Below are positions 35,850 to 46,774 of a stretch of DNA of 64,000 nucleotides, piece after piece. Position numbers and translations under genes: made by a program. The stretch's first letter is position 1. The number at the start of each line of letters is the position of its first letter. The notes under the pieces were generated by a model that was given only the letters and a program-made list of their open reading frames with translations, did no database searches and had not been told where the DNA came from. This DNA comes from Thuidium tamariscinum (lineage: Eukaryota; Streptophyta; Bryopsida; Hypnales; Thuidiaceae), in NCBI GenBank assembly GCA_947034885.2, contig OX344749.2:16631501-16695500 (forward strand), read 5' to 3'.

Positions 35850-36620
35850 ATAAAATCTTCGAAGATACTATTCTTTATTGTTTATTCGATTCCCTCAATA
35901 GTTTAATGTTTAAATCAAATCAAATCTTCGAAGATACTATTCCTAATTGTTTATTCAATTCCTCCCAATAGTTTAATGTTTAATTCATATCAAATCAAAT
36001 CTTCAAAGATACTATTCCTAATTTTTTGTTCAATTCCTCCCATTATTTTAATCTTTAAATTGAATCAAATCAAATCAAATCTTCAAAGATACTAAGGTAG
36101 GAGGTCCTGAAATGGAGTGGGCATTAAGAATGGACCCTATAAATGGTGGTTGAATGGACTGGATGTGGTTACTAAATTGACCTCCGTAGTCATTGAATGA
36201 ATCAAGAAAAATATTATTCATTATTCTAAGAGCCAATCGTTTCCCTTGCTTTTCCCATTTTTCTTTGGAAGTTGTAGTGAACACTTTAAGCACCTAGGAT
36301 CATAAATAAGGACCTACGACACATCTCGTTTGAAAATTCATAACTAATTCAAAAGTTATCCAAAAAATGTAAAACAACTTGGGTTAAATGCCAATTCCTC
36401 TTGTCTTTCAATAAAAATTTACTGAAAAATATTTCAAGAACTTTCACCTACCTGAAATTCAAATTCAATGCTCAGATGGTCCATTTGAAGACCTTCTACC
36501 TTATTCCTAATTGTTTTATCAATTCCCCCTATTAGTTTAATGTTTAAATTAAATCTTTAAAGATATTATTCTTTAATTCTTTTATCATTTTTCCCTATTA
36601 GTTTAATGTTTAATTGTTAG
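35850..36620. repeat. Minisatellite of about 65-70 bp, interrupted by a MITE
   Basis: Units of the form AATCTTCAAAGATACTATTC..TTGTTTATTCAATTCC..TAGTTTAATGTTTAA recur at about 35865, 35925, 35995, 36065 and after 36503. The fourth unit is cut in GATAC|TA|TTCC by a TA-flanked insertion. Confidence 0.75.
36095..36501. mobile_element. TA-flanked MITE family B, copy 3, in a minisatellite
   Basis: Ends AGGTAGGAGGTC and GACCTTCTACCT are flanked by TA at 36093-36094 and 36502-36503. Adjacent minisatellite units read GATACTATTCCTAATTG without the insert, so the integration site and TA duplication are read directly. The right portion matches copies 1 and 2 (ATTCATAACTAATTC, GACTTGGGTTA-like). Confidence 0.85.
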
Positions 36621-37199
36621 TTTTGTCTTCTTCTAAACAACAAACTAATGAATAGTAAAAGAATCAAATGAAATCAAATCGCATGGCCCTACCTAAATCA
36701 AATGCAAATATTCTCACAAAATATCTCTCAATTTCCTTCTTCTAACACTCTAAATTTTCAAACTTCAAGCTCCCTTGTTCATTTGGTTGTTGGGATGTAA
36801 GAGATTGATTTGAGGCTTGTGAGTTTATGAGTTATGTACTTTGATTTTGAAGATTTGCACTAGCTTTAAGGAACAAAAGTTAAAGATTTAGGTATGTGAT
36901 TATTCCTTAAAACTTGCAAAAATTAAGTTAGTTTAGAAATCAACATTTGAATTGAAAGTTTAATTTAGATTAAGTTGATTTAGATGCATACCTTAGATTT
37001 TATCAAGTAGTTTCTAGCTCCCTATTTGCTTCCTCTAGTCTAATTTGTCACACTTCCTTAGCCTTCCAAACAATTTTTCTTTCCTCCTTCACAATCTCAC
37101 AATCTAACTTCTATTTAATCAAACCTCCTCAGTTAATTTTCAACAAAGTGAAGACCTCACCTTGTCTTGGAACTTTAATTAGCTCAAGATCTGTTGTAC
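36621..37199. other. Intergenic DNA
   Basis: No gene or bounded repeat is recognised. The sequence is less AT-extreme than its neighbours and carries short T/C-rich strips. Confidence 0.4.
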
Positions 37200-37710
37200 T
37201 AAGGAATATTTCTCACAAATTTTAGATTTAGCAAATTCAAAACTTTGTCGTGTGGGGGCAACCCCATGTTAGTGGTATAATTTCCTTAAAATTGAAGTTT
37301 TGTAGAGTCAAAGCTTCACCATGTAGGGGCAATTCCAGGTTTTAACATTTGATTTTAAAGAAATCAAGGAAGTAAAGAGTTATAGCTTTGTCATGCGAAG
37401 ACAACCCCAGACACTAACGGTGTCAAGAGACGAAATTAATATTTCAAGGTTCTTAGATGTTGAAGGAGGTACATATGACAATGTTTAAACTGGAGTTCAA
37501 GAATAATTTCCCCAAAATGTCACGAAAATTAGTATTTCAAGGTCTAGCAGTTGAAGGAGGTACACATGACAGTGTTTAACCAAAATTCAACGCTAAATAC
37601 TCAAAATGTCGACGAAAACTTAGTATTTCAAAATTTAGAAGCCAAAGGAGGTACACATGACAATGTTTAACCAAACTTTGGCACTAAAATCTTAAAATTT
37701 TCACAAAATA
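37200..37710. repeat. Two adjoining degenerate tandem arrays
   Basis: About 37220-37430 holds three units around CTTTGTCGTGTGGGGGCAAC. About 37437-37710 holds three units of roughly 95 bp around TTAGTATTTCAAGG..GGAGGTACACATGACAATG. A TATA-like CTTTATATACC at 37936 follows. Internal tandem repeats and a following promoter-like motif can belong to a plant LTR retroelement, but no retroelement protein is visible. Confidence 0.5.
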
Positions 37711-40700
37711 GAAGTCAAACAAGAAATTGAGGTTAACCTTCTAACACAAAAGTAGAAAATAAGAATCAATTGAAGGGGTTCTAAGCCTTCAAAGTTCAAC
37801 AAGAAAACAAAATAAGCTTGGCCAAGATATTTGGTCCAAGTAGTGCTTCGACTACGTCGGTAGCACAAAACTAAAAAAAGGAGAACAAAGTGTCAATATG
37901 CAAGAAATGAGGGCACTGACAACCTTGAGGGGGGCCTTTATATACCTATGTTTCGACCCTCCCCGGTAAGTTGCTAGTGAAAACAATTTGTTATTTTTCC
38001 CCTAAACTACTCTAAATATAATTTCAAGATAATACTTATTTAATGATGGAAAATTCTAGAACTCTCCCCATTTAGCTAATGAAATCTTGGCCAAATCAAA
38101 TCCAAGATCTTAACTCAAAATATTTTCAAATTAACCCTAATCTACTTAGATATTTTGCAAATTAATCAAAAGTTATTTTGCAAATTGTCTTTCTTTAGTC
38201 TAAAGATGGCTTTTTACGCAAGAAAGAGATCTTGACCAAATCCAATCTTCGATTTTTCAAGAGATATTTCTAAAATCACTTTTAATTAACCACAATTAAA
38301 GATTAAAAAGTCAAATTAAGAGCTGACCCTCTCTATCTTTTAGGGAACAATCCAAAATGGAAATTTGTTTGTACCATTGTCTTTAGAAGACCCTAATTAG
38401 TCTAAGAGTCCCCTCACCCCTCACTCCTAGGCCATTTGTGAGCACAAATTGGAATTACGGTAACTCCAATTAAAGTTAAAAATCTAACTTTTGAAATTTG
38501 CACTTTTTGATGAATCTATCATGATAGGGTTGTTAGGAATGTCTATGAGAGTAATGAATGTCTCCTCATTTTCTCCAATCAAACATCATTCGCTCTTGAT
38601 ATGTCGGTCAATCCGCCGCCAAGTTGTAAATTATCGTAAAATTCGATGTTGATGTTGGTTTTGGTAGTTGGGAATGTTAGAATGTTTTCAAACTTGAATG
38701 AGAATTTATTAAGCACACAAAGACTGAATTTAATGTTTAGTGAGATTTTACCACAACATATGTAATTTCTAAAAATTTACGAATATATTTTTTCACGGTT
38801 GACTTCCCATGCAATCAACGTGGAATTTCAAAAAAATCCAAAATAAATTGGATAATATCTAGAACACTCCTAGACTCTAAGTGTAGGTTCCATGCTCGCT
38901 TGCATTTGTCTGTTTTTAGTAATGTGGAATTGCTTTGCCTAATTGGACAATTTAATTCTTGATACCCGGGAATCTTGAACAATTGCTTGATTCTTGTTTT
39001 CTCCTGGCATGCTCCTATCCTTGAAACACCTTTTTGTAGTCTTCAATTGTCAATTCCACCATTTTTTATGTCTTGATATTTCAACTCTTAAAGTTACATG
39101 TAAAAGTTTTACCTCTAAATTCAATTTACTCTAAAATTGGATTTAGACTTTGGTAGACTCTCTAGATTTATAATAGACTCTTATGGCTTAGTCGATATGC
39201 TATGTGCATCTTTAAGAGGTTGATTTTGCACAGATAGACACTAGGATTGACTAACTCTCATATTCTTATATCTCTCGGAATTGTTAAATATTCTTTCAAA
39301 CTCACTTCTAAGACTTAGAATGATGGAAATCCCTAGAATTAGGAATTTTCCACCTTCTAAGATGTTTCTTCACCAATTTGGTAGAGACTGCTACCAAACC
39401 TCTCATAATACTTTTTTTTAATGTATTTTTCTTCTATATTTTGACTAAATTTCGCAAAACATTCACGAAAAATAGACCCGAAGTCCCAAGTGCCAACTTA
39501 AGGACTCACAACCAACCCATCTTTACAGTGTTGAAACAATATCAACTCTGCCTCTATGCTCTCTTCTTCAAAATGGTTCCATGCCACTCTTCCTTGTCAA
39601 GGTATCCTACTAATCAATAATTTTTTAATTTGACTACCATTAAAATTTTGTTCCAACCCTTTACACTATTACAATTACATTTCTTTTCATGTTGCTTATT
39701 TTATTTATTGATATAAGTATCTTGAGCATGATTTTATTTGAAGTTGCTACTTGGACACAATGTAAAGTTTTAATGTTTTCTTTGTATAATAAATTGCTAC
39801 AAACTTTTAAGGATTCCCTAAAACCCTTTCATTTGTTTGCACAAAATGGAAATTTTTTGCTACCATTCTTGCCAATAGTTCCTACTACCTTGAATCCATA
39901 AATGTTGGTATTGACTTTAAATACATGTCAATGATTGTAGTGTTTCAAAGCGTCTTTGCAATACCTTTCAACTATATTATTAGATGGGCATCAAATTTCT
40001 ATTCCTAGCATGAAAGTTGTACATCTTGATTCAATGAAAAAATATATAGTTATTTTGTTTTGCATTTTTTATTTGATATTTTTTATTGCTAAATAAATAT
40101 TTATTTCATAGATTTCAAATTTTTTGCATATATATTTTTTAGATTAGAGATATTGGACATTACTTTGAAGAAGTGATTATACATTTCATTGTGCAACAAT
40201 TGAATGCTACATAAGAAAGTTTACAAGCATTTTTTTGTTGCTTAATATTGAAAGAAACTTCAAAAAATGGACATTCAAGTAGAGGAGTGCAAAAATCATG
40301 TTTTTCATTATAGCAATTGAGGGCATCTTTCTCAACATAAATAATAAGAATCAATGCTAATTTTGATAAATTTGAATGATTTAGGAAACCAAATTGTATC
40401 AATTACTTACACAATATTCTTATTTATAAAACTACTATTGATTTAGGATTTAGGATTTAGCCTTGAAAAGTATCAAAGTTGTTGATTTTCTTTGATTCAG
40501 TGAGATTGATGATAAGCCAACTTTAATTTTTTGTTTGATTAAGATTTGACTTACAAGGTTATATGATTGTATTGAACCTTTAAGATGCATATATTTGTTA
40601 ATATGAAGTATTTTAGAGTACCAAAATTGTAGCATTCAAGCATACAAACCTCTATGAACTATGATAAGGATTGATATGAGGTTTCAAGAATACATTTTGA

Positions 40701-40743
40701 AATAGTTAAAAGTCCCAATTTCTTAAAATTCTATCATTTTGAT
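37711..40743. other. Intergenic block, possible retroelement relic
   Basis: No frame of recognisable function occurs. A short GC-richer strip at 38600-38630 (GTCGGTCAATCCGCCGCC) and a strip with CCCCTCACCCCTCACTCC near 38410 stand out but are unidentified. Confidence 0.4.
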
Positions 40744-42220
40744 CAGGGTTGCTATTTTGTGAGCATGTGAGTGTGAGCTTGTGAGTTTATGAGCCTGCGA
40801 GCCTACACAATTTTTTGAAGATTCCATCTAAAACTTTTGGCCAAATTTGATTAACTTTGGTAAATTTTAGTGCCTATTACCGTGGAACTATTATCGTGGA
40901 CCTATTACCGTGGTCCCTTGAATAACTTTGTTTTACCATTTATTGTACTTTGCTAGATTTTATGAAGAAAAAAAATTAGTGACTAATTATAATTTTTTTG
41001 AAATCAAATGAGGTTATTTCACAAATTTAGATTTTTGTGAACACTCTCCTTAGTCTCGCTTCTTAGTATCCCTTAGCACCAAGGGGAATCCCATAGCTCT
41101 GATTTAAAAAAATTCTTTTTCCCCCCCACAATTCTGGGACTCCCCTTGGCGCCGAGGGGAGTCCCTCGGAAGGAAAGGGAAGGAAAAAAAAACTTTTTTT
41201 TTTGCAATAATAATTTTATTGGAGCCATGGGACTCTTCTAAGCACCGAGGGGTACTACGAAGCAAGACCAAGGAGAGTATTCACAAAAATCTAAAAAAGC
41301 TTGACAAGTATTGTTTTAAGATGATAAATAAACAACCATTGCATCAAGAAAGAAGAAATGAATCCCTTCATTGAATGAACAAGAGGATAATGAGTCAACC
41401 AATCAATAATCTTGTGTAACAAAGTTCATTCTTTACAAAAGTAATCCCTATCAATCAATTTTATAAAAAAAACTTAACAAGTTCCATTATTGATACATTA
41501 AGACAAAACTGTAGGTGCCTATATTGGCTTTTGAGAAGACCTATGCTACTACAAGATACTCATGAACAAAATGAAATTTGGTGCAACTAAGTTCTTTCCA
41601 TATATAATGAAATCATGCAAACAAATTTTTTTCTAAAATTTAAACAAGTCCATTGACTAAAAATTGAGAAGGAAAAAATTGATGCCCTCCTGTTGGCCTT
41701 GAAAAGATTTATAATGCTACAAGACATGATCAACCAAAATAAAATTTAGTGTAGCAAAGATTTTTATCAACAAATTTTCTTTCTAAAATCTAAACAATTG
41801 TAATAATAATACATTAATAAAAATCATTAGTACCTTTCCCTAGGCCTCAAAAAGATCTACATTACTATAGGATAATGATCAACCAATACTCTATATTAAC
41901 TTAATTCCATCTTTATTCATCTTTCATATCAATTGAGTTCTTCATTTTTGTAATGTATACTTTTAAGTAAGATTGAAAATTAGAATCTTCATCGAATTTC
42001 AACACAACCACGGTAATAGGTCCATGGTATAGGTCTACAAAATAGATACTAAAATTTATTAGAAATAAAAAATTTTGATTCAAATTTTTAGATGGAATCA
42101 ATTTTAATGAATAAAATTAAGTTTTATAATGCTTCTTCAAATTTCTAAACTTTGTGTTCACAGAATCCCTACTCTACGTTCACAGGCTCATGCTCGCAAA
42201 CTCACAGAATAGCACCGCTG
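40744..42220. mobile_element. hAT-like element at the truncated end of the COX5B pseudogene
   Basis: Long inverted termini of about 200 bp begin CAGGGTTGCTATTTTGTGAG on the left and CAGCGGTGCTATTCTGTGAG on the right. They continue with shared GATTCCATCTAAAA and GACCTATTACCGTGG blocks. CAGGGTTGC is a hAT-style terminus, and repeated GTGAG/GCGAG units resemble subterminal binding sites. No 8-bp duplication is preserved (ATTTTGAT against TTGGGGTT). A MITE is nested at 41030-41291, and the interior has loosely repeated units of about 170 bp. Confidence 0.65.
41030..41291. mobile_element. TA-flanked foldback MITE inside the hAT-like element
   Basis: Arms of about 70 bp pair GATTTTTGTGAACACTCTCC with its near-complement at 41265-41291. 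TA lies at 41028-41029 and 41292-41293. The GC-rich core with CTTGGCGCCGAGGGGAGTCC is itself palindromic. Confidence 0.65.
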
Positions 42221-43709
42221 TTGGGGTTGAGCCGGAGGAATTGGAATGGAAGCAACAGGTAGAGTTATTTCCTATACAATATGTTGTCTTTAACTTGAGG
42301 TTCTTATATCTAGCTCTAATAGATCTATATTGAGTATCTTAGAATTTTTCTACAGGGCAAAGTGTGGTTTGATCTCACTCCCCCTCAAGGACCAATTGGC
42401 ACAAAGGTTGTTCTTTGCTTAAATATTTTACAACCAATGGGCTTAGTTGTGTCTTACCCTATAATTTAATAGTGTAGGGTGTATATGGCAAATTTTGTTA
42501 AAATGGTGATATTCCAAATGCCATTTTTCAAACCACACAATTTGAACTCAAAAATGGTATCTAGGACATGTATAGATTTTCAGACATCTAGGACACATAT
42601 GTATAGATTTCCAAAATCTGTGACAAATTTAAATTTCAAACCATGTGGTCTGAAACATCTTGAATAGGTATAGATTTTAGACATCTACAACACATAAAGA
42701 TTTCAAAAATCTATCATAGGTGTAGATTTCAGACCGTGCGGTTTGAACTATCAAAAGTGTCAAACTAATGGAATACTGCCATTTTAACGAAATTTGCCTT
42801 GTGTATTAAATATATCTTTTTGTAATACATTACCATTCGTATATTTCTAACATAGCATTTTTCAAATGATCATTTTTTACAATATAAATGGTTACAAATC
42901 CATGAATCTTTCATGCTAGTAAAATTTAATGTTGAGAAAAATCCTTCAAAAGTTATTTGCCAATAAGCTTTGCCTTTGTTTAATTTAATGTCTAAAATTT
43001 AGGAGGCCCCTATAATTATCAAGTCATACTATCACGCATGGATTATTGGATGTCGCAGAGGAGTCGGTGGTAAGAGTTTTTACTTACTTTCATAGGTTTT
43101 CTATAAAAATATGAAGAATCTAAAAACAAACAAACAACAAGATTTACATAAATGCAAATATAGAATATCAATTAAATGACAAAAATAAAAAATGATTATA
43201 ATTTCATTCATAATGTATACTATAATGGTTTAGTTTGGTAGGAAAGACATGAATGGCATTTCCAAGCAAAAAATAATTTATGTTATTGTTTTTTATTATA
43301 TTGGAATATGAATTGGTATAGAATTTAATATTCTTTTGTTGTATATATTTTTATACACAGGATGAACTCATGAACATGACATTATATGGTTTCACTTGGA
43401 AAAGGGTAGGACATTAGAGTGCTTTGTTTGTACTCAAGCTTTTAAGGTAATCTATTAATTGATGTTTTGCCTTCATTATTTCATTATTTAAGCAATGCAT
43501 TTATAGTAGATGACTTGTGGAGCAACTCACAAGTGATGTCCCTAATATGTATTGTACATAGAAGTTTTTAGATACAATCCAACAAATTCTTAAACTTTTT
43601 TTCTCTTTTTAGAAACATTGTTAATTAAATTCATGTGCACTTGTTTGTGATTATGCAGTTGAAGGTTATAGGGGTAGGTGGACAACCTAGGCATGATGAA
43701 CATTATTAA
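42221..43709 (+). pseudogene. COX5B: Unprocessed cytochrome c oxidase subunit 5b pseudogene
   Basis: Five exon remnants with intact-looking splice sites spell a plant COX5B: 42221-42258 (VGVEPEELEWKQQ), 42356-42406 (GKVWFDLTPPQGPIGTK), 43003-43069 (EAPIIIKSYYHAWIIGC..), 43361-43446 (HEHDIIWFHLEKGRTLEC..) and 43659-43709 (LKVIGVGGQPRHDEHY, then stop). COX5B is a nuclear-encoded, zinc-binding subunit of mitochondrial complex IV. The pair CFVC stands where CPVC is usual. Splicing exon 3 to exon 4 gives an in-frame TGA at 43363-43365 just before HEHD. The presequence exons are absent and a hAT-like element abuts the first remnant. Retained introns show it is not a retrocopy. A functional copy should lie elsewhere. 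Confidence 0.8.
42485..42800. mobile_element. MITE in an intron of the COX5B pseudogene
   Basis: Termini ATGGCAAATTTTGTTAAAAT and AAGGCAAATTTCGTTAAAAT (reverse complement) are flanked by GTGTAT at 42479-42484 and 42801-42806. The interior has several TAGATTT..AGACATCTA units. It has no coding capacity. Confidence 0.7.
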
Positions 43710-44534
43710 AAATTTGTTTGTTGATATTGACTCAAATTGAAACTAGAAGAGCTCTTTAGATGTAACACAACCTTTTGGATTCTACTTTGAGCAAATTTGA
43801 GAGGGTGTGCACATTTATTGAAATTGCAAATTTAGAAGATATTTTTTTACTTGTAATTTAATCAATTTAGGAAGGATTGAGCATAAACTTTGCAAATTTC
43901 TCATTTATTTGAGGAACTTCATTGTCTCAAAGGAGGCATGAATTTAATCAAAAGTCAATTGATTTGTTTGGTGAAAAGAAAAATTGGTTCTTTATGTTTT
44001 GTTTTTTCATGATATCGTTACTATAAGTAATAACTTGTTTAATATGGTCTAACACAAACTGAGTGAAATTTTGTATCTTGTAATTTTAGAACTTGTATAC
44101 TAATATTTTGATGATTTTTATTTTAGTATACAAGACTCTACATAATTATAAATACCATATCTTGAATTTCTTTTTCAAGATATGGACACTCAACTTGTTG
44201 TTAATTTTCCAAAGTACTTGAGGAATTGAGATCAAGAAATATTTAGGTTTGAGATTTTATTGCATAAGTAAGTTAGTATTAAAACAAACCTTTGATTGAT
44301 GCTCTTACAACTCTTACAAATGTTTGGTCAAATCAAATGCAATTGATCTTTAGATAACACTAGGTGCAATTTAGGCAATCCATCAAAAGCACCATATGAA
44401 CCAAATAAAACCTACATAGTTACATTTAATGATAAATTTTGATTAGAATATTTTAATTTTAGTAAATTAAACAACTATATAAATAAAAAAATTGAATTGG
44501 ACGTCCAAAAATATAAGGCAGTATTTGTTTAATG
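43710..44534. other. AT-rich spacer downstream of the COX5B pseudogene
   Basis: No gene or bounded element is seen. The first hundred bases may be the old 3' UTR of the pseudogene. Confidence 0.4.
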
Positions 44535-44798
44535 CATTAGAGGAGATTTGAGGCCTTTGGAGGGTTGTTTTAGGTCTGTTCCTAAAATTGCTTGCTGTTG
44601 TCATACCAACAATTATCAAAAAACAAATGGTCCTCAAATGTAAAAAAAGGCCAATTTTTTTCAAAATAAATAAATTTAATGACATAGTACAGTCTTGACA
44701 ACATCAAATTCTTGCATTTTTGCATTCCCATGGCAATTTTTGCATTCCCACAGTCTTTGAACTCGCAGTCTTCCGATGGCCTCAAATCTCTTCTAATG
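44535..44798. mobile_element. MITE family E, copy 3
   Basis: Ends CATTAGAGGAGATTTGAGGCC and CATTAGAAGAGATTTGAGGCC (reverse complement) are almost identical. The core keeps the GCTGTTGTCATACCAAC and CATTCCCA-CAGTCTT landmarks of copies 1 and 2. Confidence 0.75.
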
Positions 44799-45776
44799 TT
44801 TATTAGACAATGTTAAGAGAATCTTTGGAAATACAAGTAGGGGTTGGTTTTCTACTTATGTATATACAAAAACTTGAATATTGTAACTATACATGTGTTC
44901 AAATAAACTCAAGATAATCATTTTAAGAAAGCTCAAGCAAAAAATGAATTTTTTTATTGTGTAATATATTGTGCTAGTATATATAGGAATTTCTAGACTT
45001 ATAACAATGATAGGGTGTGGTAATGACAAACTAATTTAGATTGAACATAGAGTATCCTACAAAAATAAGATAGGTTTAACACCATATCATAGTAGATTTT
45101 CACAATTACTCTATACTTATTGGAACAAACCTAGTCTACAAAGAAGTTTGTCAATGTTGTGTTTCAATATATAAAATCATGGGGATTGCCTATGTGTCCA
45201 AAAATTTCCATTTACAACTTGAGATAAAAGTGAAAATCTTATTGGTTTAGCAAAAACAAGCATCATTCTAATTAAAAGACATTTACAAAACCCTAGTTGT
45301 TTATGTACATTTACTTATTAATTGAGCTTCCAAGTTTCAAGCTTTAAGGTTGAATGTATTTTTTTTGCTTACTTTTAAGCTATTCAAGTGGCTAGTGCAA
45401 CACAAAGCAAAATATAATTGCACATATGCATTGGAAGAGGTCTTGTTTTTGTTTTAAATGGTTGTATTGTAGATATTGAAGGTGAATCTTTTCTTCTACT
45501 TTTTTGTTATACCTAAGGGGACATGATATGTTTAGATTCACATATATTTATAAATCAAAATGTCCAAAGTTTATTTTATCTAGATAAAACATATTTCTAA
45601 TGATATAAGTTGGGCTCAAATACATTTTTTATTTATTAAATTTCATATAAAAAACAAAGAGGTACTAGTTCTAAAAATTGACCAAAAAGGCAATATTTGG
45701 TGATCCATTTTTATAGCATTTTTTTCTTTTAAAATAATTTAAAAAAATTCTCTAAAATAATTGGCTTAAAATTTAT
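44799..45776. other. AT-rich spacer
   Basis: I see no gene, RNA or defined repeat here. Confidence 0.45.
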
Positions 45777-45784
45777 TCAAGAAA

Positions 45785-46082
45785 CTAGGGGAGGACACTT
45801 CCTGTTTTTTAATAACCTACGTGCGGCGGAATATAGGGTACATTTAAATAATCTTAGGTAAAATTTATAAGAAATTTACATATAAAATAGGGGACATTAA
45901 AAAGGCAAAGTGTTTTAAAAATAAAATAGGGATGATAATATGGCTGATTTTTCCGCTTTATGGTAAAATAGGGGCTCTTTTAATGTTGCCAAGCAATGAT
46001 TACAAGTAATTGATAGCCCCCCTAAAAATACCCCACTGCCGCACGTGGGTCCCCCAAATATACAAGAAGTGTCCTCCGCGGG
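45785..46082. mobile_element. Non-autonomous DNA transposon, family H copy 2
   Basis: The 8-bp flanks TCAAGAAA lie at 45777-45784 and 46083-46090. Inner ends CTAGGGGAGGACACTTC and CCCGCGGAGGACACTTC enclose subterminal ACGTGCGGCGG and its complement. It is related to the copy at 4646-5056. Confidence 0.72.
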
Positions 46083-46179
46083 TCAAGAAATTCTTTAAGA
46101 AATCCGGATGAAAAATAAACTTCTTTGTAAATTTATTTTTTCATATTTATATGCAACACTTATAAGTTTGAAATACTAG

Positions 46180-46193
46180 AAAAAAAAAAAAAA

Positions 46194-46233
<40 letters not shown>

Positions 46234-46246
46234 TAATAATTTTTAA

Positions 46247-46328
<82 letters not shown>
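46180..46328. repeat. Poly(A) tracts followed by a long (AT)n microsatellite
   Basis: Two A-runs are followed by about 39 uninterrupted AT units (46250-46328). Such a run is highly mutable and prone to assembly error. Confidence 0.9.
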
Positions 46329-46334
<6 letters not shown>

Positions 46335-46774
46335 ACTTGCAATCATGCAAATGATCAATGTGCAATTGAAGCCATGATTGGAATAAAGAAATGAAGTCAA
46401 GACAAAAATGGTTGCTTGAAGCTAGAACTAAAACAACACAATTTCAAAGTCACATGACTAATTTAATAGAATGAAGATGAAATGAAAGTAACAAAATTTC
46501 AAAGCCATATTACTAAAATTGAAGCCTACAATATTTTTTCAATTGAAGGAATTGAGAAGTATTTCTAGGGAGCCTTTGGGGTTTACATAATCTCCTAAAT
46601 GAAGTCTAGAACAATGTGGGATTTTTAAAAATTTAAAAATTTAAAGCTTTTTGAAACAACCAATGGGGTACTATTTTTTAGCACTGTCTTTACAAATAAG
46701 TGGTCCAATATTAGTTGATTATTAGTTGATATAAGTGTCTAAAATCTAGACTCCACAAGTGCCAAGACTTTTAT

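Noticed and set aside
46160-46342. Minus-strand frame of Ile-Tyr and Phe repeats
   Set aside because: It is a translation of poly(A) and (AT)n low-complexity DNA.
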